Positions 54,091 through 63,982 of a DNA stretch of 64,000 bases are shown here, one piece after another. The notes beneath the pieces were generated by a model. The model was not told the DNA's origin. It saw only the letters and a list, made by a program, of their open reading frames with translations, and searched no databases. The stretch comes from Prevotella sp. GTDB lineage: Bacteria; Bacteroidota; Bacteroidia; Bacteroidales; Bacteroidaceae. Position 1 is the first letter of the stretch, and the number at the start of each line of letters is the position of its first letter. The stretch is from positions 1 to 64,000 of the forward strand of contig JAGAON010000002.1 of the NCBI GenBank assembly GCA_017623655.1. The letters are read 5' to 3'. The position numbers and the translations under genes were made by a program.

Positions 54091-55320
54091 TCAGTTTGTT
54101 TCCCTTACGAGCATTCCGGGATAGAAGTCGTCTCCGCTGACTTTCTTGAACGTGGTAAAGCCGAGATTGGCGTTTGGTGCGCCCTCCTCTTCCGCCATGT
54201 AACGGTTATCCCATATAAGGCTCTTTACGGGTTTTATCACGCCCACCTTGCGGTATTTCACCGTTCCGTCCTCTTTCTCTACCGCTTCCAGCACCTCAAA
54301 AGTGGAGTTTTCGGTCATACCCTCCTTCAATCCTATCGCCACCCGTATGGGGTCTATGCCCAACAGGGGGGCTTTCGTGCGGAACTCCTCGTAATTGTGC
54401 TGCAAGTTTGCCACGTTCTCATCCACAGCCCTTTGGCAAGCCTTACGCACCATCGCCGTAGGTGTGTCGAGTTTAACGCCCATGAAAGACGTGGTACTGC
54501 CGCTGCTCTCCTGCTTTCCCACGTATGTCAGCTTGTAACTGCCGCGCGCCTTGTCAAAGGCTTCCTTCTCCTTGCCGTTGTCTGTCGTGCCGTATTGGGT
54601 GCTGTAAAACAGTCCCGCCACATCATCGTTCCAGTCAAGACGGTAAAGGTAAGTGTTGATTTTCACCTTAAAGCCCTTCAATGTCTCTGACATATCGGCA
54701 AAAGAGTTGAGTGCATCGCCTACATTGCTACCGCCCGAAGCACCGCTAAAAGCACTTAAAAAACTGCCTGCAATGCGAAGACTGGTGCCGATTCCCTTAC
54801 CAGTCTTTTCCTTGTCAATGTAACGTATATCGTTGACAATTACGAATGTGTTGCCTATCAGGTCCTCACCCGCATCCTCGAGTATCGCCAATCCGCGCAC
54901 ACTGCGGCTTGCCAGCACCTTGTCAAAGGCGGAGGCATTATACAATCCGCGTGACTTCACCAAGTCCATATCGCACTTTCCCGTATATTTGTCACGGTCA
55001 AACCACTTCGCCACCAGACGGCTTGCGACAAGATTTTTATTCAACCAATTTGTGACATCCTCGTTTTCCTTGTCAGACGATGCCCCGTCCAGTTTGTCGT
55101 TCAAATCAATTACCCTCACCGAGAGATTGTGGTCGTTGAAGTGTTCCGATACAGGCATTTGTAAGAACACCTCCTTTATGTCATCGGCGAACTTCTGCTC
55201 GCGATGGTTTATCATAAGCTGGTACAGCGAACTGCGGCGGTATTTCATATTGTCCGCAGCTTGTCCGTTGGCCAAAAGAACGGACATCGCAAGGATTATT
55301 ATTGTTGACAGTCGTTTCAT
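54091..55320 (-). CDS. Exported protein of unknown function (409 aa)
   Basis: The signal peptide ends at LLANGQ. The mature region is mixed strand/helix with a Gly-rich amphipathic segment (SLRIAGSFLSAFSGASGGSNVGDALNSFADMSETLKGFKV, about 180-220) that could insert into or touch a membrane. Later strands (INTYLYRLDWNDDVAGLFYSTQY) and a C-terminal ELVRET-like ending follow. I find no known domain. It lies 62 bases after the WG gene in the same direction. Confidence 0.65.
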   Translation of the reverse strand: MKRLSTIIILAMSVLLANGQAADNMKYRRSSLYQLMINHREQKFADDIKEVFLQMPVSEHFNDHNLSVRVIDLNDKLDGASSDKENEDVTNWLNKNLVASRLVAKWFDRDKYTGKCDMDLVKSRGLYNASAFDKVLASRSVRGLAILEDAGEDLIGNTFVIVNDIRYIDKEKTGKGIGTSLRIAGSFLSAFSGASGGSNVGDALNSFADMSETLKGFKVKINTYLYRLDWNDDVAGLFYSTQYGTTDNGKEKEAFDKARGSYKLTYVGKQESSGSTTSFMGVKLDTPTAMVRKACQRAVDENVANLQHNYEEFRTKAPLLGIDPIRVAIGLKEGMTENSTFEVLEAVEKEDGTVKYRKVGVIKPVKSLIWDNRYMAEEEGAPNANLGFTTFKKVSGDDFYPGMLVRETN

Positions 55321-55382
55321 ATATTATATATAATAAGGTGTATTAGAATGTTTCTTTATCGTATTATGAACAAAGCGGAGCG

Positions 55383-57332
55383 TTAATAGTCCCAAGCGTC
55401 TTCGTCTATTATTGAGTACATACGGTAATGTACCGTCTTTTGGGTCATCCCCAGCACCAGTTTGTGCGCCTCATGATTACTCAACGCTTTGCCACCGTTC
55501 TTTGCCAAAGCCCCTCTCACGTCATTCTCATACACGATAGGGAACGGTGTACCAAACAGAATTTCATTCCCCGTGCCTACGATGATACGTTTGCCATCGG
55601 CACAGGCGTCTTCTCCCGCAGGCTGCACCATGGCCATTCCATCACGAAAAGCCTCGACCTTCTGATAGCTTTGGGGTAATGTTTTCTTCGCTTTCAGCGC
55701 ATAATTGTAGTAAAGACTATCTGAACCCATCACCCAGACGTTGTCAAGAGGAGAGGATTTGGGAGGTATTATTCCCCGATATTTGACCGGTATCAGCACC
55801 AACCCTTTCTCATTAACCGCTCCCCACAGGCCGTTCGCCTTGCAAAGATACATTCCGTTGCGTGACGATGTGAGGTATTCGAACTTGGGCTTTATCAGTG
55901 CTACACCATTCTCTGTATATAGCCCCCACTTGCCATTAGCCTTTACAGCAATGTTTGTGGAGTTTCCATAGTTGAAATCAGGCAGTGATACATCGCTGAA
56001 AGATATGTCTTGCAAGAGTTTTGTGCCGTCAGTATTATATACCACAGCGCCTTTTGCACCTACGCCGGCCCAATAACCAACGTTCGTTTCTGTTCCTTTC
56101 GCAAGCCAGGCTCTTCTCAATCCAGTTTCTTTTACTGTAAATGTCTTGTCAATGATGTACCATCCATCATCGCCCCTCACAATAGCAATACCGCCTTGGA
56201 AGTCATAATGCGTCGCCGTCTTTATGCTGTCCTGCGCCAATTCCTTCATGCTTTTCGTTGGAACACTGGCACTTGCCGTCGCATTGCTGTTACGAGTGGC
56301 GGCCGTTCGTGTTGCCGCTTTACTGGATGTCTTGCCAAATGAAGAAAAAGCTCCCAATATACCACCTATGGCATTCGTCACGGTCGTAATGTCATCCTCC
56401 TCTTGTGCCACCACGGTTCCAACGTCTTTCTTTTCATTTCGATTTATCTTTATGAATTCCTGTGAATAAGACTTACCTGTGGAAATATCATAATATCCGT
56501 ATTTCACACCATCATCCTCCATCTTCCAATAGCGTACAACCTCCTCCACGGGCTTTGACACAACTGTATATTTGTATTCAGGAAGAAGCACCTTGCCATT
56601 AATATCCATTATACCAGCCACATCAACACGGGAATAATAAGAGCTGAAGCCGAGATACTGACAGTCGGTCACAAGTGTATCGGTAAGATTATAGTTGAAT
56701 ACGGTGAGCAGATCGGCCTTGCCATACATTTTAGGTGCGTTGCCATCTATATGCTTAGTGAACTCGAACACACCTCCATGTTCCGGCTGCAACAAAATGT
56801 TGCCAGCCTTATCCACTATTCCCATCTTACCATCTGAGACACTTTGTTTGCCTTTGTCATCCTCTATCTTACCACCTTTGGTAAACCATGCAAGACCATA
56901 GCAGTTGTAGGCACTGACAAACGAATACTCAACCGGAAGCATGATAGCACCGGTAGCGGGATTTATCAAACCGTATTTCTTGCCTTTCTTCACAACAGTC
57001 GGTACGCCCTCAACACGTGTTTGTATCTCAGCATACACCATCGGCAGGACAAACGAGCCGTCAGTACTTAACAATCCGTACTTACCTGCTTTCCCCACTT
57101 TTGCCACCCCGTTGGCGTCAAAGGGTTCCGCATAGTCATATACGCACTTTATCACGATATTACCGTCAGCGTCCTTGTATCCCAACTTGCCTCTTGCATC
57201 GGTCATTACCTGCAACGTTTGTGCGGAAACGCCGCTAAGGCAAAGCAGAAACAGCATCATAAAAAAATGTTTTGTCTTGCACAATAAAAAGAGACCGTGT
57301 CCCGATTTATTTAGTACTACAAGTCTTTTCAT
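55383..57332 (-). CDS. WG-repeat protein heading an envelope operon (649 aa)
   Basis: The true start may be Met25 or Met26 (57260-57257), since MMLFLLCLSGVSAQ is a good signal peptide. WG (KWGxxD/DG) repeats are visible through most of the protein: GKLGYKDADG, GKYGLLSTDG, KKYGLINPATG, GKMGIVDKAG, GKWGLYTENG and GLWGAVNEKG. Between about 305 and 365 lies a hydrophilic low-complexity linker (SKAATRTAATRNSNATASASVP). WG propellers typically bind proteins or glycans. It is the first gene, 63 bases after the poly-U end of the leader RNA. Confidence 0.85.
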   Translation of the reverse strand: MKRLVVLNKSGHGLFLLCKTKHFFMMLFLLCLSGVSAQTLQVMTDARGKLGYKDADGNIVIKCVYDYAEPFDANGVAKVGKAGKYGLLSTDGSFVLPMVYAEIQTRVEGVPTVVKKGKKYGLINPATGAIMLPVEYSFVSAYNCYGLAWFTKGGKIEDDKGKQSVSDGKMGIVDKAGNILLQPEHGGVFEFTKHIDGNAPKMYGKADLLTVFNYNLTDTLVTDCQYLGFSSYYSRVDVAGIMDINGKVLLPEYKYTVVSKPVEEVVRYWKMEDDGVKYGYYDISTGKSYSQEFIKINRNEKKDVGTVVAQEEDDITTVTNAIGGILGAFSSFGKTSSKAATRTAATRNSNATASASVPTKSMKELAQDSIKTATHYDFQGGIAIVRGDDGWYIIDKTFTVKETGLRRAWLAKGTETNVGYWAGVGAKGAVVYNTDGTKLLQDISFSDVSLPDFNYGNSTNIAVKANGKWGLYTENGVALIKPKFEYLTSSRNGMYLCKANGLWGAVNEKGLVLIPVKYRGIIPPKSSPLDNVWVMGSDSLYYNYALKAKKTLPQSYQKVEAFRDGMAMVQPAGEDACADGKRIIVGTGNEILFGTPFPIVYENDVRGALAKNGGKALSNHEAHKLVLGMTQKTVHYRMYSIIDEDAWDY

Positions 57333-57394
57333 AATAAAAAGATGTGCTACCGAACCCCAAATGTTAGCAGATTAATGTCAAAAGTTAACTATAC

Positions 57395-57792
57395 AAAAAA
57401 AGCGTGGAGTTCCGCCCGTTGGCTCGCTCCACTACCTGAGGTTCTGGCATGTACCCTTCTTAGCTGAACGAGCAACGCAGAGCCCACGCCGATATGAATA
57501 TGGCATTCCCCAATCTGATTACACCCTACCTTTTCCTTAACCAAGAAAAACGGTACGGACATAATCTATAAGGGGATGCGAATAATCACATCCCGGGACA
57601 TCTACCGTTGCTATGCCGTGGCTAAGAATTGAAACTGCCAGATTTCAGGTAGTCAAAGCAAAGCGCGTGTAAACGCCTTTTCCAATATAGTAAATTCCTA
57701 TCCGCCCAACCCCTGCTTCCGCATTCTGATGTGTCATGCGACAATGGCTACATCATCTGTTTCCGCCCGGCGTGGACTCTATATGGAATTAC
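57395..57792 (-). ncRNA. Structured leader or small RNA, copy 2 (paralogue of 17838-18268)
   Basis: The element of ~395 nt has its own promoter and a poly-U end just before the WG gene. The terminal hairpin (57402-57490) pairs CGUUG-CUCGUUC with GAGCGAGCCAACG and GCGUGG with CCACGC; the copy at 17838 has different bases in the same stem but keeps pairing. The 5' segment AGAGUCCACGCC (57769-57780) complements GGCGUGGGCUCU (57479-57490), allowing an alternative long-range stem. A second hairpin, GGGAUG(UGAUUAUUCG)CAUCCC at 57574-57595, corresponds to GGGUG(UGAUUAUAU)CAUCC in copy 1. The family is unknown to me. Confidence 0.65.
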
Positions 57793-57796
57793 GCTG

Positions 57797-57824
57797 CAAA
57801 AATACAAAATAATTTCCAAACAAA
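57797..57824 (-). promoter_or_regulatory. Promoter of leader RNA copy 2
   Basis: TATTTTTG at 57797-57804 is the -7 box and TTTG at 57821-57824 a -33 candidate (spacing 16). The start would lie near 57790. Confidence 0.55.
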
Positions 57825-57921
57825 AGACAAAAAAACGAAAAAAATAATTGTCTGGTACACTTTTTTCTCCAATGTTCTCGATGGGCTATAATTATTCTAC
57901 GCCCAGCCATGTCAATGACAT

Positions 57922-58371
57922 TCACCCTCTTCTGGCTTCAAAAAAGCGCTGCATGATGGTGCGGCAGTCCTCCTCGAGCACGCCTTCCACCACCTCTGTC
58001 TTGGGATGTAACGCCTTGGGGGATATCAGATGGTAGCCGCGTTTGTCGTCTTTCGCTCCATACACGATGCGTGAAATCTGCGCCCACCCTAACGCTCCGG
58101 CGCACATGGGGCACGGTTCCACCGTCACATAGATAGTACAGTCCGTAAGGTATTTGCCGCCAAGAGCGTTTGCGGCGGCGGTGATTGCCTGCATTTCCGC
58201 GTGTGCCGTGACATCATGTAGCGTCTCCGTAAGGTTGTGTGTGCGCGCCAATATCCTGCCACGGCATACCACGACCGCACCGACGGGTATCTCACCGTCG
58301 CGTTCAGCCTGCTCTGCCTCGGCAAGAGCCTTGCGCATAAACGCCGCATCCCTATCGACAGTACTGTCCAT
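57922..58371 (-). CDS. tadA: tRNA-specific adenosine deaminase
   Basis: The 149-residue protein carries the cytidine-deaminase-like zinc site: His57-Ala-Glu59 (HAEM) and PCPMC with Cys87 and Cys90. TadA changes A34 to inosine in tRNA-Arg(ACG). It starts one base after the pssA stop, so the three genes psd-pssA-tadA are one operon. Confidence 0.92.
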   Translation of the reverse strand: MDSTVDRDAAFMRKALAEAEQAERDGEIPVGAVVVCRGRILARTHNLTETLHDVTAHAEMQAITAAANALGGKYLTDCTIYVTVEPCPMCAGALGWAQISRIVYGAKDDKRGYHLISPKALHPKTEVVEGVLEEDCRTIMQRFFEARRG

Positions 58372-59106
58372 TCAACGGTTCTTTCTATCGACAATGATGC
58401 TTACCAGCACGTAAATAAGAATGATAATAGAGAATCCGGAATAGCAAATGCCGTAGTTTTCCCACGCTATTCCCAGCGCGACAGTGGCCAGAAGTATCAG
58501 TGCGCTTAATAATATAAAGGTGTATCTTACCTCGTTTCCCTTGATTCCCCAGTGTTTGAACTTCAACGCGAACATGGGGATTTCGGCCACAAGAAGCCAT
58601 GAACTGACAATAATGCCTATAAGAATGCAGGGCATAAACCACGAAAATGTCTCAAGCCACGCTCCCGCGCCTACTATCAGCGAGCCCCAAAAGAGGGCGT
58701 TGGCCGGTGTGGGAAGGCCGATGAATGATGTTGTCTGACGTGTGTCGAGGTTGAATTTCGCAAGCCGTATGGCCGAGAATGCCGCGACAATATATGCCGT
58801 ATATGGCAGCACGGGGCGCAGACACTCCATCATTTGCGGGTAATCCACCACCTGAAGCTCATAAAAGATGATGCTCGCAGGTGCAACTCCGAACGTGATG
58901 TCGTCCGCAAGCGAGTCCAACTCCTTGCCTATCTCGCTTGAGACATTCAGCAATCGCGCCGACATTCCGTCGAAAAAGTCGAACCCTGCGCCAAGTATGA
59001 TGAACACAAGTGCCATAACCGGGTTGCCGCTTATGGCCGAAACAGTCGCCACGCAGCCACAGACGAGATTGCAGCAGGTTATGATATTGGGAACGTGTTG
59101 TTTCAT
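58372..59106 (-). CDS. pssA: CDP-diacylglycerol-serine O-phosphatidyltransferase
   Basis: The 244-residue membrane protein has the CDP-alcohol phosphotransferase signature DG-x2-AR-x8-G-x3-D-x3-D (Asp46, Gly47, Arg51, Gly60, Asp64, Asp68). It makes phosphatidylserine, the substrate of the upstream psd gene. The start is 9 bases after the psd stop. Confidence 0.94.
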   Translation of the reverse strand: MKQHVPNIITCCNLVCGCVATVSAISGNPVMALVFIILGAGFDFFDGMSARLLNVSSEIGKELDSLADDITFGVAPASIIFYELQVVDYPQMMECLRPVLPYTAYIVAAFSAIRLAKFNLDTRQTTSFIGLPTPANALFWGSLIVGAGAWLETFSWFMPCILIGIIVSSWLLVAEIPMFALKFKHWGIKGNEVRYTFILLSALILLATVALGIAWENYGICYSGFSIIILIYVLVSIIVDRKNR

Positions 59107-59115
59107 TATTTTATC

Positions 59116-59808
59116 CTATTTCAGTCTCGCAATGACGGTCTGGTTGCCTACTGTCGTCTGCTTCATGCCCACAAGTATTTCCGTTCCGAGCGGAAGGAAC
59201 AGGTCAACACGTGAGCCGAACTTGATGAAGCCCAAGTGTTCGTCAATGTAACAGTCCTCCCCCTCTTTTGCGTATGTCTTTATCCGCCTTGCCATTGCGC
59301 CTGCCACCTGACGGCAAAGCACATCGACACCTTCGGGAGTGGTAATCACTATGTCGGTCATCTCGTTCTCCTCGCTCGCCTTAGGCAGCCAAGCCTTGTG
59401 GAAAGCACCGTTCTGATGCCTTACCATCTTCACTTTTCCATCTACCGGAAACCAGTTGGCGTGCACGTTGAAAAGGCTCATGAAGATGCTCACCATGACA
59501 CGTTTGTCATGGAAATACTTGTTCTCCTCCACTTCTTCTATCACCACCACACTGCCGTCGGCAGGCGCAACGACAAGTTTATCCGTGTCATCCGTACCGA
59601 AAAGGCGTATCGGGCAGCGGAAGAAGTTGAGCACAACGCACCACACCGAGCCGAAGACCGCGGCGAAAATATAGAAAGGTACGTGTGTATCGAAAGTGCG
59701 CCACAGTATAACACCGACGGCAATGAGTGCCATCGCGCTATAAATAAGGGTGTCGGTTCCCTCCCTGTGTATTCTTATTTTCTTGAGTTTCTTTATTCTT
59801 TTTCCCAT
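59116..59808 (-). CDS. psd: Phosphatidylserine decarboxylase (short form)
   Basis: The 230-residue protein matches the short Bacteroidetes/archaeal-type proenzyme: N-terminal helix, [24 protein letters not shown] and the cleavage site FGS (Gly198-Ser199) that generates the pyruvoyl cofactor. It makes phosphatidylethanolamine. Its strong promoter lies upstream (59852-59883). Confidence 0.94.
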   Translation of the reverse strand: MGKRIKKLKKIRIHREGTDTLIYSAMALIAVGVILWRTFDTHVPFYIFAAVFGSVWCVVLNFFRCPIRLFGTDDTDKLVVAPADGSVVVIEEVEENKYFHDKRVMVSIFMSLFNVHANWFPVDGKVKMVRHQNGAFHKAWLPKASEENEMTDIVITTPEGVDVLCRQVAGAMARRIKTYAKEGEDCYIDEHLGFIKFGSRVDLFLPLGTEILVGMKQTTVGNQTVIARLK

Positions 59809-59851
59809 TGTTATATAAGGAAAGTGTGTGCAATGAGCCTGTTTATTTCTG

Positions 59852-59883
59852 CAAAGTTAGTTTATTTTATTTGATTATGCAAA
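59852..59883 (-). promoter_or_regulatory. psd operon promoter
   Basis: TAACTTTG at 59852-59859 and TTTG at 59880-59883, 20 bases apart, drive psd-pssA-tadA. Confidence 0.65.
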
Positions 59884-59986
59884 AAAAACATTATTAAACT
59901 GCACGCTCATTCCTTTTTTTCTTCTTTTTATTCTGATTACAAACAAAAAAACGTAACTTCGCAGTTACAATTCCATTTTTACCACA

Positions 59987-62900
59987 ATGCACAATTTTAC
60001 ACATCTACACGTACACACGTATTATTCCATTCTTGACGGACAAAGCCCCGTAAAGGACCTTGTGAAGAAGGCCGCAACCAACGGGATGCGCGGCATGGCC
60101 ATCACGGACCACGGCAATATGTACGGCATAAAGGAGTTCTTTGACGAGGTCAACAAACTGAACAAGGGGCGCAAGAAGGAGGGCATGGAGCCGTTCAAGC
60201 CCATTTTCGGCTGCGAGATGTACGTGGCGCGGCGCGGCGCGGCCATGAAAAGCGACATGAAACTGGACCGTGGCGGATGGCATCTCGTGGTGTTGGCGAA
60301 GAACGCCAATGGCTACCGCAACCTAATCAAGCTGGTCAGCGACTCATGGGTAAACGGTTTCTACGGCAGACCGCGAACGGATCACGAGATGCTGGAAAAG
60401 TATCACGAGGACCTCATCGTGTGTTCGGCGTGCATCGGAGGCGAGATTCCGCGCAAGATACTGGCCGGTGACATTGACGAGGCGCGCAAGGCGGTGGAGT
60501 GGCACAAGCGGTTGTGGGGCGAGGACTTCTACCTTGAGCTGCAAAGGCATGAGGTGAAAGACCCGAAGCAAGTGGCGAACCGTGAGACATTCCCTTTGCA
60601 GCAGCAGGTGAACAGGGTCCTGATAGAGTTTGCGAAGGAGTATAACGTGAAGCTCGTGTGTACCAACGACAGCCACTTTGTGGATGAGGAGAACGCCGAG
60701 GCGCACGACCACCTGCTCTGCCTCAGCACCAACATGGAGCTGACTGACCCTAACCGCATGAGATACACGAAGCAGGAGTGGTTCAAGACGCAGGAAGAGA
60801 TGAACGAGGTGTTCGCCGACATCCCTGAGGCATTGGACAACACGATGGAGATTCTCGACAAGGTGGAGGTCTATGACCTTGAGTCTGACCCCATAATGCC
60901 GTTCTTCCCCATCCCCGAAGACTTCGGAACGGAAGAGCTGTGGAGGCAGAAATTCTCGGAAGAAGACCTGTACAAGGAGTTCACCAGCGACGAGAACGGC
61001 GAGAACCAGATGCCGGCAGAGGAGGGAGAGAAGAAGATAAAGAAGCTCGGGGGCTACGAGAAGATATACCGTATCAAGTTCGAGGCGGACTATCTGCAAA
61101 AGCTTGCCTACGAGGGTGCGGCCAGAATCTACGGCACTCCGCTGGCAAAGGAGGTTGACGACCGCATCAGATTCGAGTTGCACATCATGAAGACCATGGG
61201 CTTCCCCGGCTACTTCCTCATCGTGCAGGACTTCATAAACTCCGCCCGCAACGAGCTCGGCGTGTGGGTCGGACCAGGCCGTGGCTCCGCCGCAGGCTCC
61301 GTGGTGGCATACTGTCTGGGCATAACCAAGATAGACCCGCTGAAGTATGACCTGCTGTTCGAGCGTTTCCTCAACCCCGACCGTATCTCGCTGCCCGATA
61401 TAGACACCGACTTTGACGACGACGGGCGCGGCAGGGTGCTGCAATGGGTGATGAACAAATACGGGGCGGAGAACTGCGCCCACATCATAACCTACGGCAC
61501 GATGGCGACCAAGAACTCCATCAAGGACGTGGCGCGTGTGGAGAAACTGCCCCTCGACAAGACCAACGCACTGTGTAAAGCCATACCTGACCGACTGCCG
61601 GACGGACTGAAAATGAATCTTGGCAATGCCATAAAATGCACCCCGGAGCTGCAAAGGGCGGAAGCGTCACTCGACGAACGCGAGAGCAACACCATCAAAT
61701 ACGCCAGAATGCTGGAGGGAACGGTGCGCGGAACGGGCATACACGCCTGCGGATTCATCATCTGCCGCGACCCCATCAGCGACCATGTGCCCGTCTCCAC
61801 GGCCGATGACCCGGACTTTCCGGAGATAAAGACCGCCGTGACACAGTATGACGGCCACGTGATAGAGTCCACTGGGCTTATAAAGATGGACTTCCTCGGG
61901 CTGAAAACGCTGTCCGAGCAGAAGGAGGCCTGCAAGAACGTAAAGCGCACAAGGGGCATAGACATCGACCTTGACAATATCCCCATCGACGACGAACTGA
62001 CCTACCAGCTGTACCAGAGGGGGCAGACCATAGGCACGTTCCAGTTTGAGTCGGCGGGAATGCAGAAGTATCTCCGCGAGCTTCACCCCACGGTATTCGA
62101 GGACCTGATAGCCATGAACGCCCTGTACCGCCCGGGACCGATGGACTACATACCCTCCTTCATCGCGAGAAAGAACGGCCGCGAGCCTATCACCTACGAC
62201 ATAGACTGCATGGAGAAGTACCTGAAAGACACGTACGGCATAACGGTCTATCAGGAGCAGGTCATGCTGCTGTCCCGCCAGCTGGCCAACTTCACCCGCG
62301 GCGAGAGCGACGCCCTGCGAAAGGCGATGGGCAAGAAGAAGAAGGACATCGTTGACGCGATGAAGCCGAAATTCATCGAGGGGGGAAAGAAGAACGGCCA
62401 CGACCCGAAGATTCTGGAAAAGATATGGGCGGACTGGGAGAAGTTTGCCTCCTACGCCTTCAACAAGTCACACGCCGCCTGCTACTCATGGGTGGCGTAC
62501 CAGACGGCGTATCTCAAGGCGCACTACCCCGCGGAGTTCATGGCGGCACTGCTGACACGCCGGCGTTCGGACATCAAGGAAATAACGAAACTGATGGACG
62601 AGTGCAAGGCGATAGGCATCGCCACGCTGGGACCGGACGTGAACGAGAGCGTGTTCAACTTCGGCGTGAACAGGAAAGGCGAGATACGTTTCGGCCTTGC
62701 GGCGATAAAGGGAATGAGCGAGGCGGCGTGCAACGCCATAATAAAGGAGCGGGAGGAGAACGGCCCCTACTCTTCCGTCTATGACCTCATGGAGCGTGTG
62801 CCGGCATCGACAATGAACAAGAAGGCCTTGGAGTGCCTTGTCATCGCCGGTGCGCTCGACGGATTCGGCATACGGCGCGAACAATACATGGAACCCGCAG

Positions 62901-63751
62901 GCAACGACACTTTCCTCGGTATGCTCTCACGCTACGGACAGCAGTATCAGACGGCGAAAAACGAGGCCGTCAACTCTCTCTTCGGTGGCTTCGACGCCAT
63001 AGAGATAACCAAGCCCAAGCCGCCGCAGGCCGAGGAATGGAGCGCAATAGAACGGCTGAACAAAGAGCGTGACCTCGTGGGCATCTACCTCTCGGCGCAT
63101 CCGTTGGATGAGTTCTCCATAGTGCTTGAATGTATGTGCAACACAAAATGTATCGAAATCGGGCGTGACGCAGACAGGGAAGCACTGTCAAAACGAGACC
63201 TGATAACCGTAGGGGGAATAGTGACAAGCTCCACGTCACGGTTCACGAAGACGGGGAAACCGATGGGAATAGTAACCATAGAGGACTTCTCCGGGCTGGG
63301 AGAGCTGGCTTTCTTCGGCGAAGACTGGGGACGGTGGCAGGGCATGCTGATGGAGGGTTGCTCCGTATATGTGAAGCTGAAGAGCCAGGAACGTTTCCGC
63401 GGCACGGGACAATACAGTCTGAACGTGCAGAGCATAGACTTCTTGCAGACCGTGGCGGAAAACGCCATGACACAGCTCACCATACACATAGACCTCGACA
63501 CGCTGAGCATGGAGGAGGGCATGAACGCAGTACCGGAAGCAGAGGAGAACACCACGACAAGCAACGCACTGGCGGACTTGGTCACCATCATACACGAATC
63601 TCCGGGAAACACACAGCTGGCAATAAACATACGCGAGTCGAAAATCAGCACGCAGCCCGTACGCCTCGTGTCACGCCTGCCGGGAATAAAAGTGAACCGC
63701 AGGCTGGTGGACTTCATCCGCTCGCACGACAGCATGCACTTCTCCCTGTAA
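59987..63751 (+). CDS. dnaE: DNA polymerase III alpha subunit
   Basis: The 1254-residue protein has an N-terminal PHP domain (HLHVHTYYS, DHGNMYG) and the C-family polymerase core with catalytic acids Asp471 and Asp473 in PDIDTDFDD and Asp635 in KMDFLG. Helix-hairpin-helix and OB-fold regions follow. It is the replicative polymerase, read divergently from the psd operon. A TAACTTCG -7-like box is at 59954-59961, one mismatch from consensus. Confidence 0.97.
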   Translation: MHNFTHLHVHTYYSILDGQSPVKDLVKKAATNGMRGMAITDHGNMYGIKEFFDEVNKLNKGRKKEGMEPFKPIFGCEMYVARRGAAMKSDMKLDRGGWHLVVLAKNANGYRNLIKLVSDSWVNGFYGRPRTDHEMLEKYHEDLIVCSACIGGEIPRKILAGDIDEARKAVEWHKRLWGEDFYLELQRHEVKDPKQVANRETFPLQQQVNRVLIEFAKEYNVKLVCTNDSHFVDEENAEAHDHLLCLSTNMELTDPNRMRYTKQEWFKTQEEMNEVFADIPEALDNTMEILDKVEVYDLESDPIMPFFPIPEDFGTEELWRQKFSEEDLYKEFTSDENGENQMPAEEGEKKIKKLGGYEKIYRIKFEADYLQKLAYEGAARIYGTPLAKEVDDRIRFELHIMKTMGFPGYFLIVQDFINSARNELGVWVGPGRGSAAGSVVAYCLGITKIDPLKYDLLFERFLNPDRISLPDIDTDFDDDGRGRVLQWVMNKYGAENCAHIITYGTMATKNSIKDVARVEKLPLDKTNALCKAIPDRLPDGLKMNLGNAIKCTPELQRAEASLDERESNTIKYARMLEGTVRGTGIHACGFIICRDPISDHVPVSTADDPDFPEIKTAVTQYDGHVIESTGLIKMDFLGLKTLSEQKEACKNVKRTRGIDIDLDNIPIDDELTYQLYQRGQTIGTFQFESAGMQKYLRELHPTVFEDLIAMNALYRPGPMDYIPSFIARKNGREPITYDIDCMEKYLKDTYGITVYQEQVMLLSRQLANFTRGESDALRKAMGKKKKDIVDAMKPKFIEGGKKNGHDPKILEKIWADWEKFASYAFNKSHAACYSWVAYQTAYLKAHYPAEFMAALLTRRRSDIKEITKLMDECKAIGIATLGPDVNESVFNFGVNRKGEIRFGLAAIKGMSEAACNAIIKEREENGPYSSVYDLMERVPASTMNKKALECLVIAGALDGFGIRREQYMEPAGNDTFLGMLSRYGQQYQTAKNEAVNSLFGGFDAIEITKPKPPQAEEWSAIERLNKERDLVGIYLSAHPLDEFSIVLECMCNTKCIEIGRDADREALSKRDLITVGGIVTSSTSRFTKTGKPMGIVTIEDFSGLGELAFFGEDWGRWQGMLMEGCSVYVKLKSQERFRGTGQYSLNVQSIDFLQTVAENAMTQLTIHIDLDTLSMEEGMNAVPEAEENTTTSNALADLVTIIHESPGNTQLAINIRESKISTQPVRLVSRLPGIKVNRRLVDFIRSHDSMHFSL

Positions 63752-63769
63752 AGAAAGGCAAACTGCGTT

Positions 63770-63843
63770 GTAGGGACACACCTTGGTGTGTCCGCCAATG
63801 CGGGAATATGCGGCGATTCGGACGCACCAAGGTGCGTCCCTAC
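63770..63843. repeat. 74-bp double-hairpin repeat, family A copy 6
   Basis: Arms GGACACACC/GGTGTGTCC and GGACGCACC/GGTGCGTCC; compensated relative to the consensus in the left arm. Confidence 0.85.
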
Positions 63844-63901
63844 AAGGCGTTATCATTCAACACGTTATAAAAGCCATCGCAAATATGTTTATCAACCGTA
63901 T

Positions 63902-63982
63902 GTAGAGACGATGTACCACATCGTCTCCTTGGCCGCATTACGTTGCGTTTCATATTGAGACGAGGTGATACCTCGTCTCTAC
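63902..63982. repeat. Double-hairpin repeat, family C
   Basis: Left arm GTAGAGACGATGT-ACC-ACATCGTCTC, right arm GAGACGAGGT-GAT-ACCTCGTCTCTAC. The right arm differs from the 47260 copy (GATGA/TCATC to GAGGT/ACCTC) with pairing kept. Confidence 0.75.

Noticed and set aside
60344..61654. 436-aa minus-strand open frame within dnaE
   Set aside because: It is antisense to the polymerase core and has no recognisable domain.
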